Source: an uncultured Paracoccaceae bacterium (lineage in GTDB: Bacteria > Pseudomonadota > Alphaproteobacteria > Rhodobacterales > Rhodobacteraceae). Taken from it: a stretch of DNA of 64,000 nt. The notes beneath the pieces were generated by a model. It did no database searches, had not been told where the DNA came from, and was given only the letters and a program-made list of their open reading frames with translations. Each line of letters begins with the position of its first letter. Position 1 is the first letter of the stretch. The stretch spans positions 1 to 64,000 of the forward strand of contig CANLSM010000021.1 of the NCBI GenBank assembly GCA_947493745.1, read 5' to 3'. The translations under genes and the position numbers were made by a program. Positions 16,478-26,088 of the stretch are shown here, piece after piece.

Positions 16478-17095
16478 ATGTTCCGTAAACTGGTGCTGTC
16501 GGGTGTGGTGCTTTGTCTTGGTTCCGGCTTTGGCGAGATGGCCCTGGCGCAAAGCTCTCTGGGGTCTTCGGGCCTGCTTTCCAGCTATGATCGTGATCTG
16601 ATCCGCCGCCCCGTGAAGGGCAGCTTGCGCAATGCCCCGCGCGAGCCGAGCGTGAAGATCGAGCGCAATGTCGTCATTGGAACCCCGGTTGATGTCTATG
16701 CACCGTCTTTTTACGGCAAGGACAATTTCGGCAACGGGAAGTACCAGAATATGGCCCGCATGGCGGCCAGGCGAAACGGCATTCCGGTGCCGCTCTTTCT
16801 GGCGCTCGTCAAGCAGGAGAGCAATTTCAAGCCGACCGCCCGCTCGCACAAGGGGGCCATCGGTCTGGCGCAACTGATGCCCGGCACGGCGCGCGCCCTT
16901 GGCGTCAATCCGCATGACCCCAAGGAGAACCTGGAAGGGGGCGCGCGGTATCTGGCGGAGCAGTACCGGAAGTTCCGCTCCTGGCGTCTTGCACTGGCCG
17001 CCTACAATGCCGGTCCGCATGCGGTCGAGCGCTACAATGGCGTGCCGCCTTATCGCGAAACCCAAAATTACGTGAAGAAAATTCTGGGTAGCTGA
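16478..17095 (+). CDS. secreted lytic transglycosylase (SLT domain)
   Basis: Cleaves peptidoglycan glycan strands. The 205-residue protein has a signal peptide ([15 protein letters not shown], cleavage near MALAQ). A C-terminal SLT domain (about 95-205) contains the catalytic Glu in [12 protein letters not shown], then [30 protein letters not shown] and [13 protein letters not shown]. The ATG at 16478 is preceded by a purine-rich ggattgggg. A GTG at 16454 would add eight residues before the signal peptide. It is a stand-alone gene upstream of uvrA. Confidence 0.9.
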   Translation: MFRKLVLSGVVLCLGSGFGEMALAQSSLGSSGLLSSYDRDLIRRPVKGSLRNAPREPSVKIERNVVIGTPVDVYAPSFYGKDNFGNGKYQNMARMAARRNGIPVPLFLALVKQESNFKPTARSHKGAIGLAQLMPGTARALGVNPHDPKENLEGGARYLAEQYRKFRSWRLALAAYNAGPHAVERYNGVPPYRETQNYVKKILGS

Positions 17096-17118
17096 CATAA
17101 ACTGTCAGAACGACGCTT

Positions 17119-17133
17119 GTTCTCCTATTGTTC
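17119..17133 (+). promoter_or_regulatory. LexA/SOS box upstream of uvrA
   Basis: The sequence GTTC-tcctatt-GTTC matches the alphaproteobacterial LexA operator GTTC-N7-GTTC exactly. It lies about 75 bases before the uvrA start, consistent with SOS induction of excision repair. Confidence 0.8.
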
Positions 17134-17208
17134 CCGTCTCTTTGGGCTGGTAATCTGAGGTGATCGGGTTACATCACGTAGCTGATCGCGGGCCACGAGG
17201 GGTGCACC

Positions 17209-20067
17209 ATGCCAGAGCTGAAATCAATCGAGATCCGTGGCGCGCGTGAACACAATCTGAAATCGGTGGATGTCGATATTCCGCGTGACAAACTGGTGGT
17301 GATCACCGGGCTTAGCGGATCGGGAAAATCCTCGCTCGCCTTCGATACGATCTATGCGGAGGGGCAGCGGCGCTATGTCGAGTCGCTCAGCGCCTATGCC
17401 CGTCAGTTCCTCGATATGATGCAGAAGCCGGATGTGGATCACATCTCGGGGCTTTCGCCTGCGATCTCCATCGAACAGAAGACGACCTCGAAGAACCCGC
17501 GCTCGACCGTCGGCACGGTGACCGAGATCTACGACTATATGCGTCTGTTGTTTGCCCGGGTCGGCACGCCATATTCGCCCGCGACGGGCCTGCCGATTGA
17601 GGCGCAGCAGGTCTCGGACATGGTCGACCGGGTGATGGCGATGGAGGAGGGGACGCGCGCCTATCTGCTCGCCCCCATCATCCGCGACCGCAAGGGCGAA
17701 TACCGCAAGGAGTTCGCGGAACTGGCCAAGCAGGGCTTTCAGCGGGTGAAGGTCAATGGAGAGTTCTATGAACTCGACCAGCCCCCGACTCTCGACAAGA
17801 AATACCGCCACAACATTGATGTGGTCGTGGACCGGATCGTGGTCAAAGCGGGACTTGAGACACGTCTGGCCGACAGTTTCCGCACTGCCCTCGATCTCGC
17901 CGACGGTATCGCGATCCTTGAGACTGCGGTGAGCGAAGGCGAGCCGGAGCGCACGACATTCTCCGAGAAATTTGCCTGCCCGGTCTCCGGCTTCACAATC
18001 CCCGAGATTGAGCCGCGCCTCTTCTCGTTCAACGCGCCCTTTGGGGCCTGTCCTGTCTGCGACGGGCTGGGCGTCGAGCTGTTCTTTGATGAGCGGCTGG
18101 TCGTACCCGATGAGACACTGACGCTCTGGGACGGGGCGCTCGCTCCCTGGGCCAAGACCAAATCGCCCTATTTCCGCCAGACCATCGATGCGCTCGCCAA
18201 GCACTACAAGTTCGACAAGCGGAACTCCTGGCGCGATTTACCCGAGCAGGTACAGCAGCTCATGCTTTATGGCTCCAAGGGCGAGGAGATCAAGTTCCGC
18301 TATGATGAGGGCGGGCGGGTCTATGAGGTCAAACGCCCGTTCGAGGGCGTCATCCCGAACATGGAACGACGCTACCGGGAAACGGATTCCAACTGGATCC
18401 GCGAGGAGTTCGAGCGCTACCAGAACAACCGTTCCTGTGGCACCTGTGACGGGTTTCGCCTGCGGCCCGAGGCGCTTGCGGTGAAGATTGCCGGCCAGCA
18501 TGTGGGGCAGGCGGTGCAGCTTTCGATCCGTGAGGCGCTTGAGTGGATTGAGGGCGTGCCAGACACGCTGACCAATCAGCGAAACGAGATCGCGCGCGCC
18601 ATCCTGAAGGAAATCCGCGAGCGGCTGGGCTTTCTGGTCAATGTCGGTCTCGATTATCTGACGCTGTCGCGCAACTCGGGCACGCTGTCGGGCGGCGAGA
18701 GCCAGCGGATCCGGCTGGCGAGCCAGATCGGCTCGGGCCTGACCGGCGTGCTCTATGTGCTGGACGAACCCTCCATCGGGCTGCATCAGCGCGATAACGG
18801 ACGGCTTCTGACGACGCTGAAGAACCTGCGCGATCAGGGCAACACTGTGATCGTGGTCGAACATGACGAGGAGGCGATCCGCGAGGCGGATCATGTGCTC
18901 GATATCGGTCCGGGCGCCGGGGTCCATGGCGGTGAGATCATCGCCAAAGGGACGCCAGCGCAGATCGCAAAATCAAAGAGATCTATCACCGGTCAATATC
19001 TGACAGGAAAACGCGAAATCCCGATCCCGTTCGAGCGGCGTGCGGGCAGCGGCAAGTCGGTGGTGGTGGAAGGGGCGACGGGCAACAACCTCAAGAATGT
19101 GACCGCCGATTTTCCGCTGGGCACGTTTACCTGCATCACCGGGGTTTCGGGTGGTGGCAAGTCGACGCTGACCATCGAGACGCTCTTCAAGACGGCGTCG
19201 ATGCGGCTGAACGGCGCGCGGCAGACCCCGGCGCCGTCCGTGGCGATCCGGGGACTGGAATTTCTCGACAAGGTCATCGATATCGACCAGTCGCCCATCG
19301 GGCGCACTCCGCGCTCGAACCCGGCAACCTATACCGGGGCTTTCACGCCCATCCGCGACTGGTTCGCCGGTCTGCCCGAGGCGAAGGCGCGTGGCTACAA
19401 GCCGGGGCGGTTCTCGTTCAACGTCAAGGGAGGGCGGTGCGAGGCCTGTCAGGGTGACGGCGTCATCAAGATCGAGATGCACTTCCTGCCCGATGTCTAT
19501 GTCACCTGCGAGGCCTGTGACGGCAAGCGCTACAACCGCGAGACGCTGGAAATTCTCTTCAAGGGCAAAAGCATCGCGGATGTACTCGACATGACGGTCG
19601 AGGATGCCGAGCAGTTCTTCAAGGCGGTTCCCAGCATCCGTGACAAGATGACGACGCTGATGCGGGTGGGCCTTGGCTATATCAAGGTCGGCCAGCAGGC
19701 GACCACGCTGTCGGGTGGTGAGGCGCAGCGGGTGAAGCTGTCCAAGGAATTGTCCAAACGCGCGACCGGTCGAACTTTATACATTTTGGACGAGCCTACC
19801 ACGGGGCTGCATTTTGAAGATGTTAAGAAATTGCTGGAAGTATTGCACGAACTGGTGGAGCAAGGAAACTCCGTCGTGGTGATCGAGCATAATCTCGACG
19901 TTGTCAAAACCGCCGACCATATCATTGATATCGGTCCCGAAGGCGGTGATGGTGGGGGGGAGATCGTGGCGACCGGCACGCCGGAACAGGTCGCGGAAGA
20001 AAAGCGCAGCCATACCGGGCATTATCTGAAGTCTATTCTTGGCGCAAAGAGAATTGCTGCCGAATAG
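17209..20067 (+). CDS. uvrA: UvrA, excinuclease ABC subunit A
   Basis: The damage-recognition ATPase of nucleotide excision repair, 952 residues, full length. It has two ABC modules: Walker [14 protein letters not shown] near residue 32 and [13 protein letters not shown] in the second half, with two LSGGE signatures ([16 protein letters not shown] and [16 protein letters not shown]). Zinc-binding Cys pairs occur at [15 protein letters not shown] and [24 protein letters not shown] precedes the ATG, and a LexA box lies upstream. It ends near a small gene and two hairpins. Confidence 0.97.
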   Translation: MPELKSIEIRGAREHNLKSVDVDIPRDKLVVITGLSGSGKSSLAFDTIYAEGQRRYVESLSAYARQFLDMMQKPDVDHISGLSPAISIEQKTTSKNPRSTVGTVTEIYDYMRLLFARVGTPYSPATGLPIEAQQVSDMVDRVMAMEEGTRAYLLAPIIRDRKGEYRKEFAELAKQGFQRVKVNGEFYELDQPPTLDKKYRHNIDVVVDRIVVKAGLETRLADSFRTALDLADGIAILETAVSEGEPERTTFSEKFACPVSGFTIPEIEPRLFSFNAPFGACPVCDGLGVELFFDERLVVPDETLTLWDGALAPWAKTKSPYFRQTIDALAKHYKFDKRNSWRDLPEQVQQLMLYGSKGEEIKFRYDEGGRVYEVKRPFEGVIPNMERRYRETDSNWIREEFERYQNNRSCGTCDGFRLRPEALAVKIAGQHVGQAVQLSIREALEWIEGVPDTLTNQRNEIARAILKEIRERLGFLVNVGLDYLTLSRNSGTLSGGESQRIRLASQIGSGLTGVLYVLDEPSIGLHQRDNGRLLTTLKNLRDQGNTVIVVEHDEEAIREADHVLDIGPGAGVHGGEIIAKGTPAQIAKSKRSITGQYLTGKREIPIPFERRAGSGKSVVVEGATGNNLKNVTADFPLGTFTCITGVSGGGKSTLTIETLFKTASMRLNGARQTPAPSVAIRGLEFLDKVIDIDQSPIGRTPRSNPATYTGAFTPIRDWFAGLPEAKARGYKPGRFSFNVKGGRCEACQGDGVIKIEMHFLPDVYVTCEACDGKRYNRETLEILFKGKSIADVLDMTVEDAEQFFKAVPSIRDKMTTLMRVGLGYIKVGQQATTLSGGEAQRVKLSKELSKRATGRTLYILDEPTTGLHFEDVKKLLEVLHELVEQGNSVVVIEHNLDVVKTADHIIDIGPEGGDGGGEIVATGTPEQVAEEKRSHTGHYLKSILGAKRIAAE

Positions 20068-20140
20068 ACAAAGACCGGACACATTTCTGCCCAATCCCAT
20101 CAGTACCGATAGCCTCGAAGGGGCCGAATGCAGAGGGATT

Positions 20141-20275
20141 ATGATGGGTATGGAAACATTTGTTGCCGTTGTTTTTTTGTTGTGTGCGAGTGCTGCTGTC
20201 TTCGCCGGTCTGCACAAGGATGATATTGAAGAAGGTCGCGTTCCCGCACCGATTGCCGGTTTCTGGGAAGGCTGA
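20141..20275 (+). CDS. small single-pass membrane protein, unknown
   Basis: A 44-residue ORF with one hydrophobic segment (FVAVVFLLCASAAVFAGL) and a short polar tail ending IAGFWEG. AGAGGG lies just upstream, and three in-frame ATGs (20141, 20144, 20150) are possible starts. It follows uvrA by about 75 bases on the same strand. No family is recognised. The ribosome-binding site and amino acid pattern favour a real gene, but a chance ORF is possible. Confidence 0.45.
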   Translation: MMGMETFVAVVFLLCASAAVFAGLHKDDIEEGRVPAPIAGFWEG

Positions 20276-20312
20276 TCTGCCACCGACTTTTTGTCGAGCA
20301 GTGCCTGCTATC

Positions 20313-20392
20313 TGAGCCATTGGAGGACAAGGTGCCCTCCATGGCTCAGCCAGTGTGCGCCAGCGGGGAAAGACCAAGGGTTTTTCCCGCTG
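20313..20392 (+). ncRNA. tandem stem-loops between two small genes (possible terminator pair or small RNA)
   Basis: A 13-bp stem with one bulge (20313-20326 with 20336-20348, tgagccat/ggagg against cctcc/atggctca) is followed directly by a second stem (CAGCGGG 20361-20367 with CCCGCTG 20386-20392) whose 3' arm is preceded by TTTTT. This is dense structure for a 178-base gap. It could end uvrA-side transcription or be a small RNA; no known RNA family was recognised. Confidence 0.4.
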
Positions 20393-20453
20393 AAAATCCT
20401 CAAATTTTACATAGATTTACGTCGAAACGGATGGTTTGTGAAAGGGACTGGTT

Positions 20454-20903
20454 ATGGCAACATCTCCTCAGACTGAGCCGATTTCGCAGCCCGCCGGTGT
20501 TTCGCTGTGGTTCGATAGAACCCATGGCCGGAACGGCTACACGATTTCAGGTGGACTAACCGGGCCTACGCTGGCTGTCTATGGTCGGCCCGAGGATGTG
20601 GCCGAGGCCTATGAGCGGCTGGTCGCCCTGCCAGGATTGTCCCGTCTTCGCGGCTCACTCATCCTTGCTTTTGGAGCACCTGATGACACGTTCGAGGTCG
20701 ATGCCCTGATCGATCTGTCATCGTCCGTCCTGTCGGCTCGCACCCGGATCGCCCATAACAACTATTGGACGATCCTGAGCCACTGCGCCGATCTCGGCAT
20801 GATTTCAGGTCGGGGTGTGACGCAGCGCAGCCGCCGCGCGCAACCTGTGCTGCAAAGCGGTCTAGCTGCGCGTCCGGCCGTGAAGGTATGGCAGCATAGC
20901 TGA
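20454..20903 (+). CDS. hypothetical protein, unknown function
   Basis: The 149-residue protein is soluble, with no signal peptide or membrane segment. It contains LWFDRTHGRNGYTISG and GRPEDVAEAYERLVALPG, an alpha/beta-like pattern, and a basic Arg-rich region (QRSRRA) near the C-terminus. AAAGGGA precedes the ATG. Its 3' end overlaps the end of the convergent mmsB gene by 42 bases, which is unusual but possible. The family is not recognised. Confidence 0.6.
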   Translation: MATSPQTEPISQPAGVSLWFDRTHGRNGYTISGGLTGPTLAVYGRPEDVAEAYERLVALPGLSRLRGSLILAFGAPDDTFEVDALIDLSSSVLSARTRIAHNNYWTILSHCADLGMISGRGVTQRSRRAQPVLQSGLAARPAVKVWQHS

Positions 20904-21731
20904 GAAATCGCGCCCCTTGCCGTCGGCGCTGACAAAACTCTCATACAACTCTGTTGCCAGCTGCCCCATTCGCGTGGGCGCGTTTGCGTCCTCCGCTGCC
21001 TGCTGCGACAGTTTCAGATCCTTCAGCATCAATTCTGCTGCAAAACCGGGTTCATAGTCATTATCAGCAGGGCTTTTGGGACCCACGCCGGGAACCGGGC
21101 AATAGACATTGGTGGTCCAGGAGTAGCCCGAAGAGGTCGAGACGACATCGAACAGTTTCTGCTGATCAAGCCCCAGCTTTTCGGCCAGCGCGAAGGCTTC
21201 ACAGGTTCCGATCATCGTGATGCCGAGGATCATGTTGTTGCAGATCTTGGCAGCCTGACCCGCGCCTGCCTCGCCGCAATGAACCGCCTTCTGCCCCATG
21301 ATGTCAAAGAGCGGCGCAACCTTGGTAAAGGCGATCTCGGTGCCGCCTGCCATGAAGGTCAGGGTGCCCGCCTGCGCGCCGCCGATCCCGCCTGAGACGG
21401 GCGCGTCCACCGCCAGAAGCCCGGCATGCTCCGCCTTGGCCGCGACCTCGCGGGAGCTTGCCACATCGACTGTCGAGCAATCGAGAAGGCAGGTGCCCTG
21501 TGCCGCATTCGGTATGATCTCGTCTGCCACAGCCCGCAGGATGTCGCCGTTGGGAAGCATGGTGAGGACCACATCCTTGTCGGTCGCGAGGGAAGGGATA
21601 TCGGCGGCCATATCCAGCCCGTCAATTTCGACCTTCGCCACATCGAAGCCCGTCACTTCATGCCCGGCCCGGATCAGGTTTTGCGCCATCGGTGCGCCCA
21701 TGTTGCCGAGGCCGACAAATCCGATTTTCAT
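20862..21731 (-). CDS. mmsB: MmsB, 3-hydroxyisobutyrate dehydrogenase
   Basis: Oxidises 3-hydroxyisobutyrate to methylmalonate semialdehyde with NAD in valine breakdown. The 289-residue protein has a Rossmann start GFVGLGNMGAPMAQNLI, substrate-binding VDAPVSGGIGGAQAGTL, catalytic Lys region GEAGAGQAAKICNNM (family GxxGxGxxxKxxxN) and the C-terminal LMLKDLKLSQQAAED. It is the last gene of a three-gene operon with the CoA hydrolase and acyl-CoA dehydrogenase, after a 9-base gap. Confidence 0.93.
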   Translation of the reverse strand: MKIGFVGLGNMGAPMAQNLIRAGHEVTGFDVAKVEIDGLDMAADIPSLATDKDVVLTMLPNGDILRAVADEIIPNAAQGTCLLDCSTVDVASSREVAAKAEHAGLLAVDAPVSGGIGGAQAGTLTFMAGGTEIAFTKVAPLFDIMGQKAVHCGEAGAGQAAKICNNMILGITMIGTCEAFALAEKLGLDQQKLFDVVSTSSGYSWTTNVYCPVPGVGPKSPADNDYEPGFAAELMLKDLKLSQQAAEDANAPTRMGQLATELYESFVSADGKGRDFSAMLPYLHGRTRS

Positions 21732-21740
21732 CTCTCTCTC

Positions 21741-22766
21741 CTAAAGCTGCAGGGCGTCGTCGCCGAGCGGTTTGAGCATGTTGGCCACGTCCATCTGGTT
21801 GACGTCAAGAAGGCTGGCGTGCCGCCATTGCGGATTACGGTCCTTGTCGATGATCATCGCCCGGATCCCTTCGAGAAACTCACCCTCGGACACGCTGCGC
21901 GATGTGAACCGGTATTCCATGCCGAGCGCGTCGCGGATCGTGTCCAGGCCGCGAACCCGGTGCACAAGTTCAACGGTGCAGGCCATTGACAGGGGGCTGG
22001 GACGGGCAAGTTGCTTGCGGACATCCTCGCCGAATGTGTCCGTCCCGAGACCGCGCAGGATGTCGGCCCCGGTCTGGCCCGCGAAATGGGCGTCCATATC
22101 CGTCTGCTTTGCTGCCAGTGATCCGGTCGGCGGCGTCTCGGCCATCTCGTCGATGACCTCGATGTCTCCTGTCTCGATCAGTTTTTGCGTCAGGACCGGC
22201 CAGTTCTCGCGAGGGATGAAGTAGTCGGCAAAGCCTGCATGGATGGCATCGTCTGCTTCCATCCGTGTCCCGGTCATCCCGAGATATTCGCCCATCCGCC
22301 CCGGCGCCCGCGCCAGCAGGAGCGACCCGCCGACATCCGGCACAAGCCCGACACCGCATTCGGGCATGGCAATCCGGGATGTCTCGCACACAACGCGGTG
22401 CGAGCCGTGGCACGAGACACCGACACCGCCGCCCATGGTGAAGCCCTGCATCAGCGCGACATATGGCTTGGGATAGTCGAATATCTTGGCGTTCAGACGG
22501 TACTCGTCCCGCCAGAACCTGCGTCCGTAATCGTAGTTCCCGCCACCGGCGGTCTCGTACATCAGTTGCAGATCGCCACCGGCACAAAACGCGCGGTCGC
22601 CTTCGGCGTCGATCACAATGAGTGCGATCTCGGGATTGTCACGCCAGTCGTCGAGCGCCTTCTCGATGGCAAGGGCCATCTCGTAGGTGAGCGCGTTGAG
22701 TGCGTCCGGTCGCCTGAGCGTGATATGCCCGACGGCCCCTTCGCGGGTCAGGGTGATATCGCTCAT
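21741..22766 (-). CDS. 3-hydroxyisobutyryl-CoA hydrolase-like protein (enoyl-CoA hydratase family)
   Basis: The 341-residue crotonase-fold protein has AFCAGGDLQLMYE, GFTMGGGVGVSCHGSHRV and MPECGVGLVPDVGGS, with a longer C-terminus than enoyl-CoA hydratases. These are features of 3-hydroxyisobutyryl-CoA hydrolase. In valine degradation it releases 3-hydroxyisobutyrate, the substrate of the next enzyme, MmsB. Its start overlaps the acyl-CoA dehydrogenase stop (ATGA). An ordinary enoyl-CoA hydratase is less likely given length and neighbours. Confidence 0.88.
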   Translation of the reverse strand: MSDITLTREGAVGHITLRRPDALNALTYEMALAIEKALDDWRDNPEIALIVIDAEGDRAFCAGGDLQLMYETAGGGNYDYGRRFWRDEYRLNAKIFDYPKPYVALMQGFTMGGGVGVSCHGSHRVVCETSRIAMPECGVGLVPDVGGSLLLARAPGRMGEYLGMTGTRMEADDAIHAGFADYFIPRENWPVLTQKLIETGDIEVIDEMAETPPTGSLAAKQTDMDAHFAGQTGADILRGLGTDTFGEDVRKQLARPSPLSMACTVELVHRVRGLDTIRDALGMEYRFTSRSVSEGEFLEGIRAMIIDKDRNPQWRHASLLDVNQMDVANMLKPLGDDALQL

Positions 22767-23908
22767 GCGCGTTCGGCCAGCAGGGCGCGGGCGGTGATGA
22801 GGCGCATGATCTCGTTGGTGCCTTCGAGGATCTGATGGACGCGCAGGTCGCGTACCAGCTTCTCGATCCCGTAATCCGACAGATAGCCATACCCGCCATG
22901 CAGTTGCAGCGCGTCATTGGCCACCTTGAAGGCGGTGTCGGTGACAAAGCGTTTGGCCATGGCGCAATGCTTTGTGGAATCAGGGGCCTTGTGATCGAGT
23001 TTCCAGGCCGCCTGCCGAAGAAACACCCGAGCGGCCTGCAATTCGATCTCCATGTCGGCAAGCTTGAACTGAAGCGCCTGGAACTGGTCGATGGATTTGC
23101 CGAAGGCCTTGCGTTCGCCCGCATATGTCAGCGCCGCATCAAGGGCGGTCTGCGCCCCGCCGAGCGCACAGGCCGCGATGTTCAGCCGACCGCCATCCAG
23201 TCCCTGCATGGCATAGGTGAACCCTTTGCCTTCCTCGCCGACCAGATTCTCCGCACCGATCCTGCAATCGTCGAACTGGACCTGTGCTGTGGGTTGTGCG
23301 CGCCAGCCCATCTTGCGTTCATTGGCCCCGAAGCTGAGCCCCTCGGTCCCGTCCTCGACCAGAACCGTCGAGATGCCCTTCGGTCCGTCCTCACCTGTCC
23401 GTGCCATGACAACATAGAGGTCCGAATAACCGCCGCCCGAGATGAAGGCCTTGGTGCCGTTCAGCGTGTATCCGTCATTGGTGCGGGCGGCACGGGTCTT
23501 CAGCGCGGCTGCGTCCGAGCCCGAACCCGGCTCGGTCAGGCAGTAGGATAGGATGGCCTCCATGCTGGAGATCTTCGGTAACCAGGTCGCACGCATCTCG
23601 TCGGAGCCGTTCTGCGCGATCATGTTGGCACACATGTTGTGGATCGTGATAAAAGCGGCGACAGATGGGCAGGCCATCGAGAGTGCCTCGAACACCAGCG
23701 TGGCATCGAGCCGGGAGAGGCCGGTGCCGCCCAGATCCTCGGGAACATAGAGTGTTGCGAAACCGAGTGCTGCGGCCTCCCTCAGCACATCGCGGGGCAG
23801 GGTGCCGGCCTCGTCCCAGGCAATCGCATGCGGTGCAATCCGGTCCTGTCCAAAGCTGTGGGCCATCTCGAAAATGGCCGTTTGCTCATCTGTCAGTGCA
23901 AAATCCAT
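22763..23908 (-). CDS. acyl-CoA dehydrogenase, probably isobutyryl-CoA dehydrogenase
   Basis: FAD-dependent oxidation of a branched acyl-CoA, the first step shown in this valine operon. The 381-residue protein has MDFALTDEQ at the start, YCLTEPGSGSDAAAL, NGTKAFISGGGYSDLYVVMART, the ERKAFGKSIDQFQALQFKLADM block and the catalytic-base region GGYGYLSDYGIEKLVRDLRVHQILEGTNEIMRL. It is the first gene of the mmsB operon. Substrate preference is inferred from the valine genes around it. Confidence 0.9.
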   Translation of the reverse strand: MDFALTDEQTAIFEMAHSFGQDRIAPHAIAWDEAGTLPRDVLREAAALGFATLYVPEDLGGTGLSRLDATLVFEALSMACPSVAAFITIHNMCANMIAQNGSDEMRATWLPKISSMEAILSYCLTEPGSGSDAAALKTRAARTNDGYTLNGTKAFISGGGYSDLYVVMARTGEDGPKGISTVLVEDGTEGLSFGANERKMGWRAQPTAQVQFDDCRIGAENLVGEEGKGFTYAMQGLDGGRLNIAACALGGAQTALDAALTYAGERKAFGKSIDQFQALQFKLADMEIELQAARVFLRQAAWKLDHKAPDSTKHCAMAKRFVTDTAFKVANDALQLHGGYGYLSDYGIEKLVRDLRVHQILEGTNEIMRLITARALLAERA

Positions 23909-24041
23909 AAGCCTCTCCCTGCATCACGGCGGAGTGTAATTGAATGCATGTTCAGTTCAAGTCGGAGATGCCGCCCTTTCGTGGCGGTTCGCGGTAGAGC
24001 GCGTTTTCTGATACATTGTCACCCCAGTAGGGGGTAACGAT

Positions 24042-24503
24042 ATGACCGAGTGGATGAGAATTGCACGGGCCGAGGAAACCGCCGGTGTCACGGAAGCGCC
24101 GGGAAGGGAAAACAACCCGCGCATCGTCGAGTATCACCGGACCTGCAACACCTGGAGAAATGACTGGGGGCCGCAACAGGATGCCAATGACTGGTGTTCG
24201 TCCTTCGTCAACTGGGTGATGCGACAGGCGGGCCATGCAGGCACCAACAGCGCGGGTGCCATCAGTTGGAGAAACTGGGGGCAGGCGGTCGATCCGCAAT
24301 ATGGCGCGGTGACCGTGGTCAGCCGCACAGGCGGCCATCATGTGGGTTTCTATGTGAAACCGGCGGCAGAGGGCTGGTTCTATCTGCTTGGTGGAAATCA
24401 GGAGATGGACGGTGACAACAGGGTCTGCACCAAGCTCTATCCGCAATGGCGCCTGCGGTTTTGTCGTATGCCCGCCGCGTGGGCGGCGGGCAACGCGGTC
24501 TGA
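24042..24503 (+). CDS. TIGR02594/CHAP-like predicted peptidoglycan hydrolase
   Basis: The 153-residue protein has the Cys-His amidase/endopeptidase pattern of TIGR02594 and NlpC/CHAP proteins: Cys52 in ANDWCSSFVNWVMRQAG, SWRNWGQAV, and His99/His100 in TGGHHVGFYV, followed by LLGGNQ. It has no signal peptide. AGGGGG precedes the ATG. The gene is on the opposite strand to the valine genes and separates mmsA from the acyl-CoA dehydrogenase, ending 2 bases from the mmsA stop. Such proteins occur as phage lysins, secreted wall hydrolases or toxins; which applies here is not shown. Confidence 0.75.
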   Translation: MTEWMRIARAEETAGVTEAPGRENNPRIVEYHRTCNTWRNDWGPQQDANDWCSSFVNWVMRQAGHAGTNSAGAISWRNWGQAVDPQYGAVTVVSRTGGHHVGFYVKPAAEGWFYLLGGNQEMDGDNRVCTKLYPQWRLRFCRMPAAWAAGNAV

Positions 24504-24505
24504 TC

Positions 24506-26008
24506 CTACCCCATTGTGGGGATCGAGAAATCGGCACCTTCCTTGATGCCTGACGGCCAGCGGGAGGTGACGGTCTTGGTGCGCGTATAGAACCGGAATG
24601 CATCGGGTCCATGCTGGTTCAGGTCGCCGAAGCCGGATTTCTTCCAGCCACCGAAGGTGTGATAGGCCAGCGGCACCGGGATCGGGACATTGATGCCGAC
24701 CATGCCGATATTGATCCGGTTGGCAAAGTCGCGGGCCGTGTCACCGTCGCGGGTGAAGATCGCGGTGCCGTTGCCATATTCGTGGTCCATGGCGTAGCTG
24801 AGCGCCTCTTCATAGGTCTCTGCCCGCACCGTGGACAGGACCGGGCCGAAGATCTCGGTCTTGTAGATGTCCATGTCCTTTGTGACGTTGTCGAACAGAC
24901 AGGCGCCGACAAAGAAGCCGTCCTCATAGCCCTGCATCTTGAAATCGCGCCCGTCCACGACAAGTTTCGCGCCTTCCTCGACGCCGCGCTCGACAAGACC
25001 CAGGACGCGGGTCTTGGCCTCGGCGGTCACGACGGGACCGAAATCGACATCGTCTCCGGCGGTAAAGGGCCCGATCTTCAGCGCCTCCACGCGCGGCGCG
25101 AGCTTCTCGATCAGCCGGTCCGCGGTTTCCTGACCGACCGGAACCGCAACCGAGATGGCCATGCAACGCTCGCCGGCTGCGCCATATCCCGCGCCGACCA
25201 GCGCATCGACGGCCTGATCCATGTCGGCGTCGGGCATGATGATCATGTGGTTTTTCGCGCCGCCAAAGCACTGCACCCGTTTGCCGTGCTCACACCCCTT
25301 GGAGTAGATGTACTGCGCAATGGGCGTGGAGCCGACAAAGCCGATGGCCTGGATATCCTCGTGCTCAAGGATGGCATCGACAGCCTCCTTGTCGCCGTTG
25401 ACCACCTGAAGGATGCCATTGGGAAGGCCCGCCTGTTGCATCAGTTCCGCCAGCATCAGCGGCACTGACGGATCGCGCTCCGATGGTTTCAGGATGAAGG
25501 CATTGCCTGCGGCAATTGCCGGGCAGAACTTCCACATCGGGATCATGGCGGGGAAGTTGAAGGGCGTGATACCCGCGACGACGCCCAGCGGCTGACGCAT
25601 GGAATACATGTCGATGCCGGGGCCCGCACCTTCGGTATACTCGCCCTTGAGAAGATGCGGTGCTCCGATGCAGAACTCCGCCACTTCCAGCCCGCGGATC
25701 ACGTCGCCCTTGGCGTCCGGAATGGTCTTGCCATGCTCCGAACTCAATGCCTCTGCGAGGATATCCATGTTCTGATGAAGGAGTGCGACGAAGTTCATCA
25801 TCACCCGCGCCCGCTTTTGCGGATTGGTTGCCGCCCAGGCGGGCTGAGCTGCCTTGGCCGATGCGACCGCGCTGTCGATCTCTTCACGGGATGCGAGCGG
25901 GACCTTTGCCTGCACCTCGCCGGTCGCAGGGTTGAACACGTCGGCAAATCTGCCGGATGTTCCGTCTACAAGTGAACCATCGATAAAATGGGCGAGGTTG
26001 TCTGTCAT
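24506..26008 (-). CDS. mmsA: MmsA, methylmalonate-semialdehyde dehydrogenase (CoA-acylating)
   Basis: Converts methylmalonate semialdehyde to propionyl-CoA in valine and thymine catabolism. The 500-residue aldehyde dehydrogenase starts MTDNLAHFIDGS. It has GVVAGITPFNFPAMIPMW, GFVGSTPIAQYIYSKG, CFGGAKNHMIIMPDAD and the catalytic Cys in GAAGERCMAISVAV, the MmsA-type context. The start at 26008 has GGGAGA upstream and gives the family length; an in-frame extension upstream is not coding-like. It is separated from the rest of the valine operon by the hydrolase gene. Confidence 0.94.
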   Translation of the reverse strand: MTDNLAHFIDGSLVDGTSGRFADVFNPATGEVQAKVPLASREEIDSAVASAKAAQPAWAATNPQKRARVMMNFVALLHQNMDILAEALSSEHGKTIPDAKGDVIRGLEVAEFCIGAPHLLKGEYTEGAGPGIDMYSMRQPLGVVAGITPFNFPAMIPMWKFCPAIAAGNAFILKPSERDPSVPLMLAELMQQAGLPNGILQVVNGDKEAVDAILEHEDIQAIGFVGSTPIAQYIYSKGCEHGKRVQCFGGAKNHMIIMPDADMDQAVDALVGAGYGAAGERCMAISVAVPVGQETADRLIEKLAPRVEALKIGPFTAGDDVDFGPVVTAEAKTRVLGLVERGVEEGAKLVVDGRDFKMQGYEDGFFVGACLFDNVTKDMDIYKTEIFGPVLSTVRAETYEEALSYAMDHEYGNGTAIFTRDGDTARDFANRINIGMVGINVPIPVPLAYHTFGGWKKSGFGDLNQHGPDAFRFYTRTKTVTSRWPSGIKEGADFSIPTMG

Positions 26009-26088
26009 CTGGCGTCTCCCGTATGCACAAATTCGCGCAACCATAACCGTCTGCGCAGAAAAGGGGCAGAGGCAAAATTGATGATATC

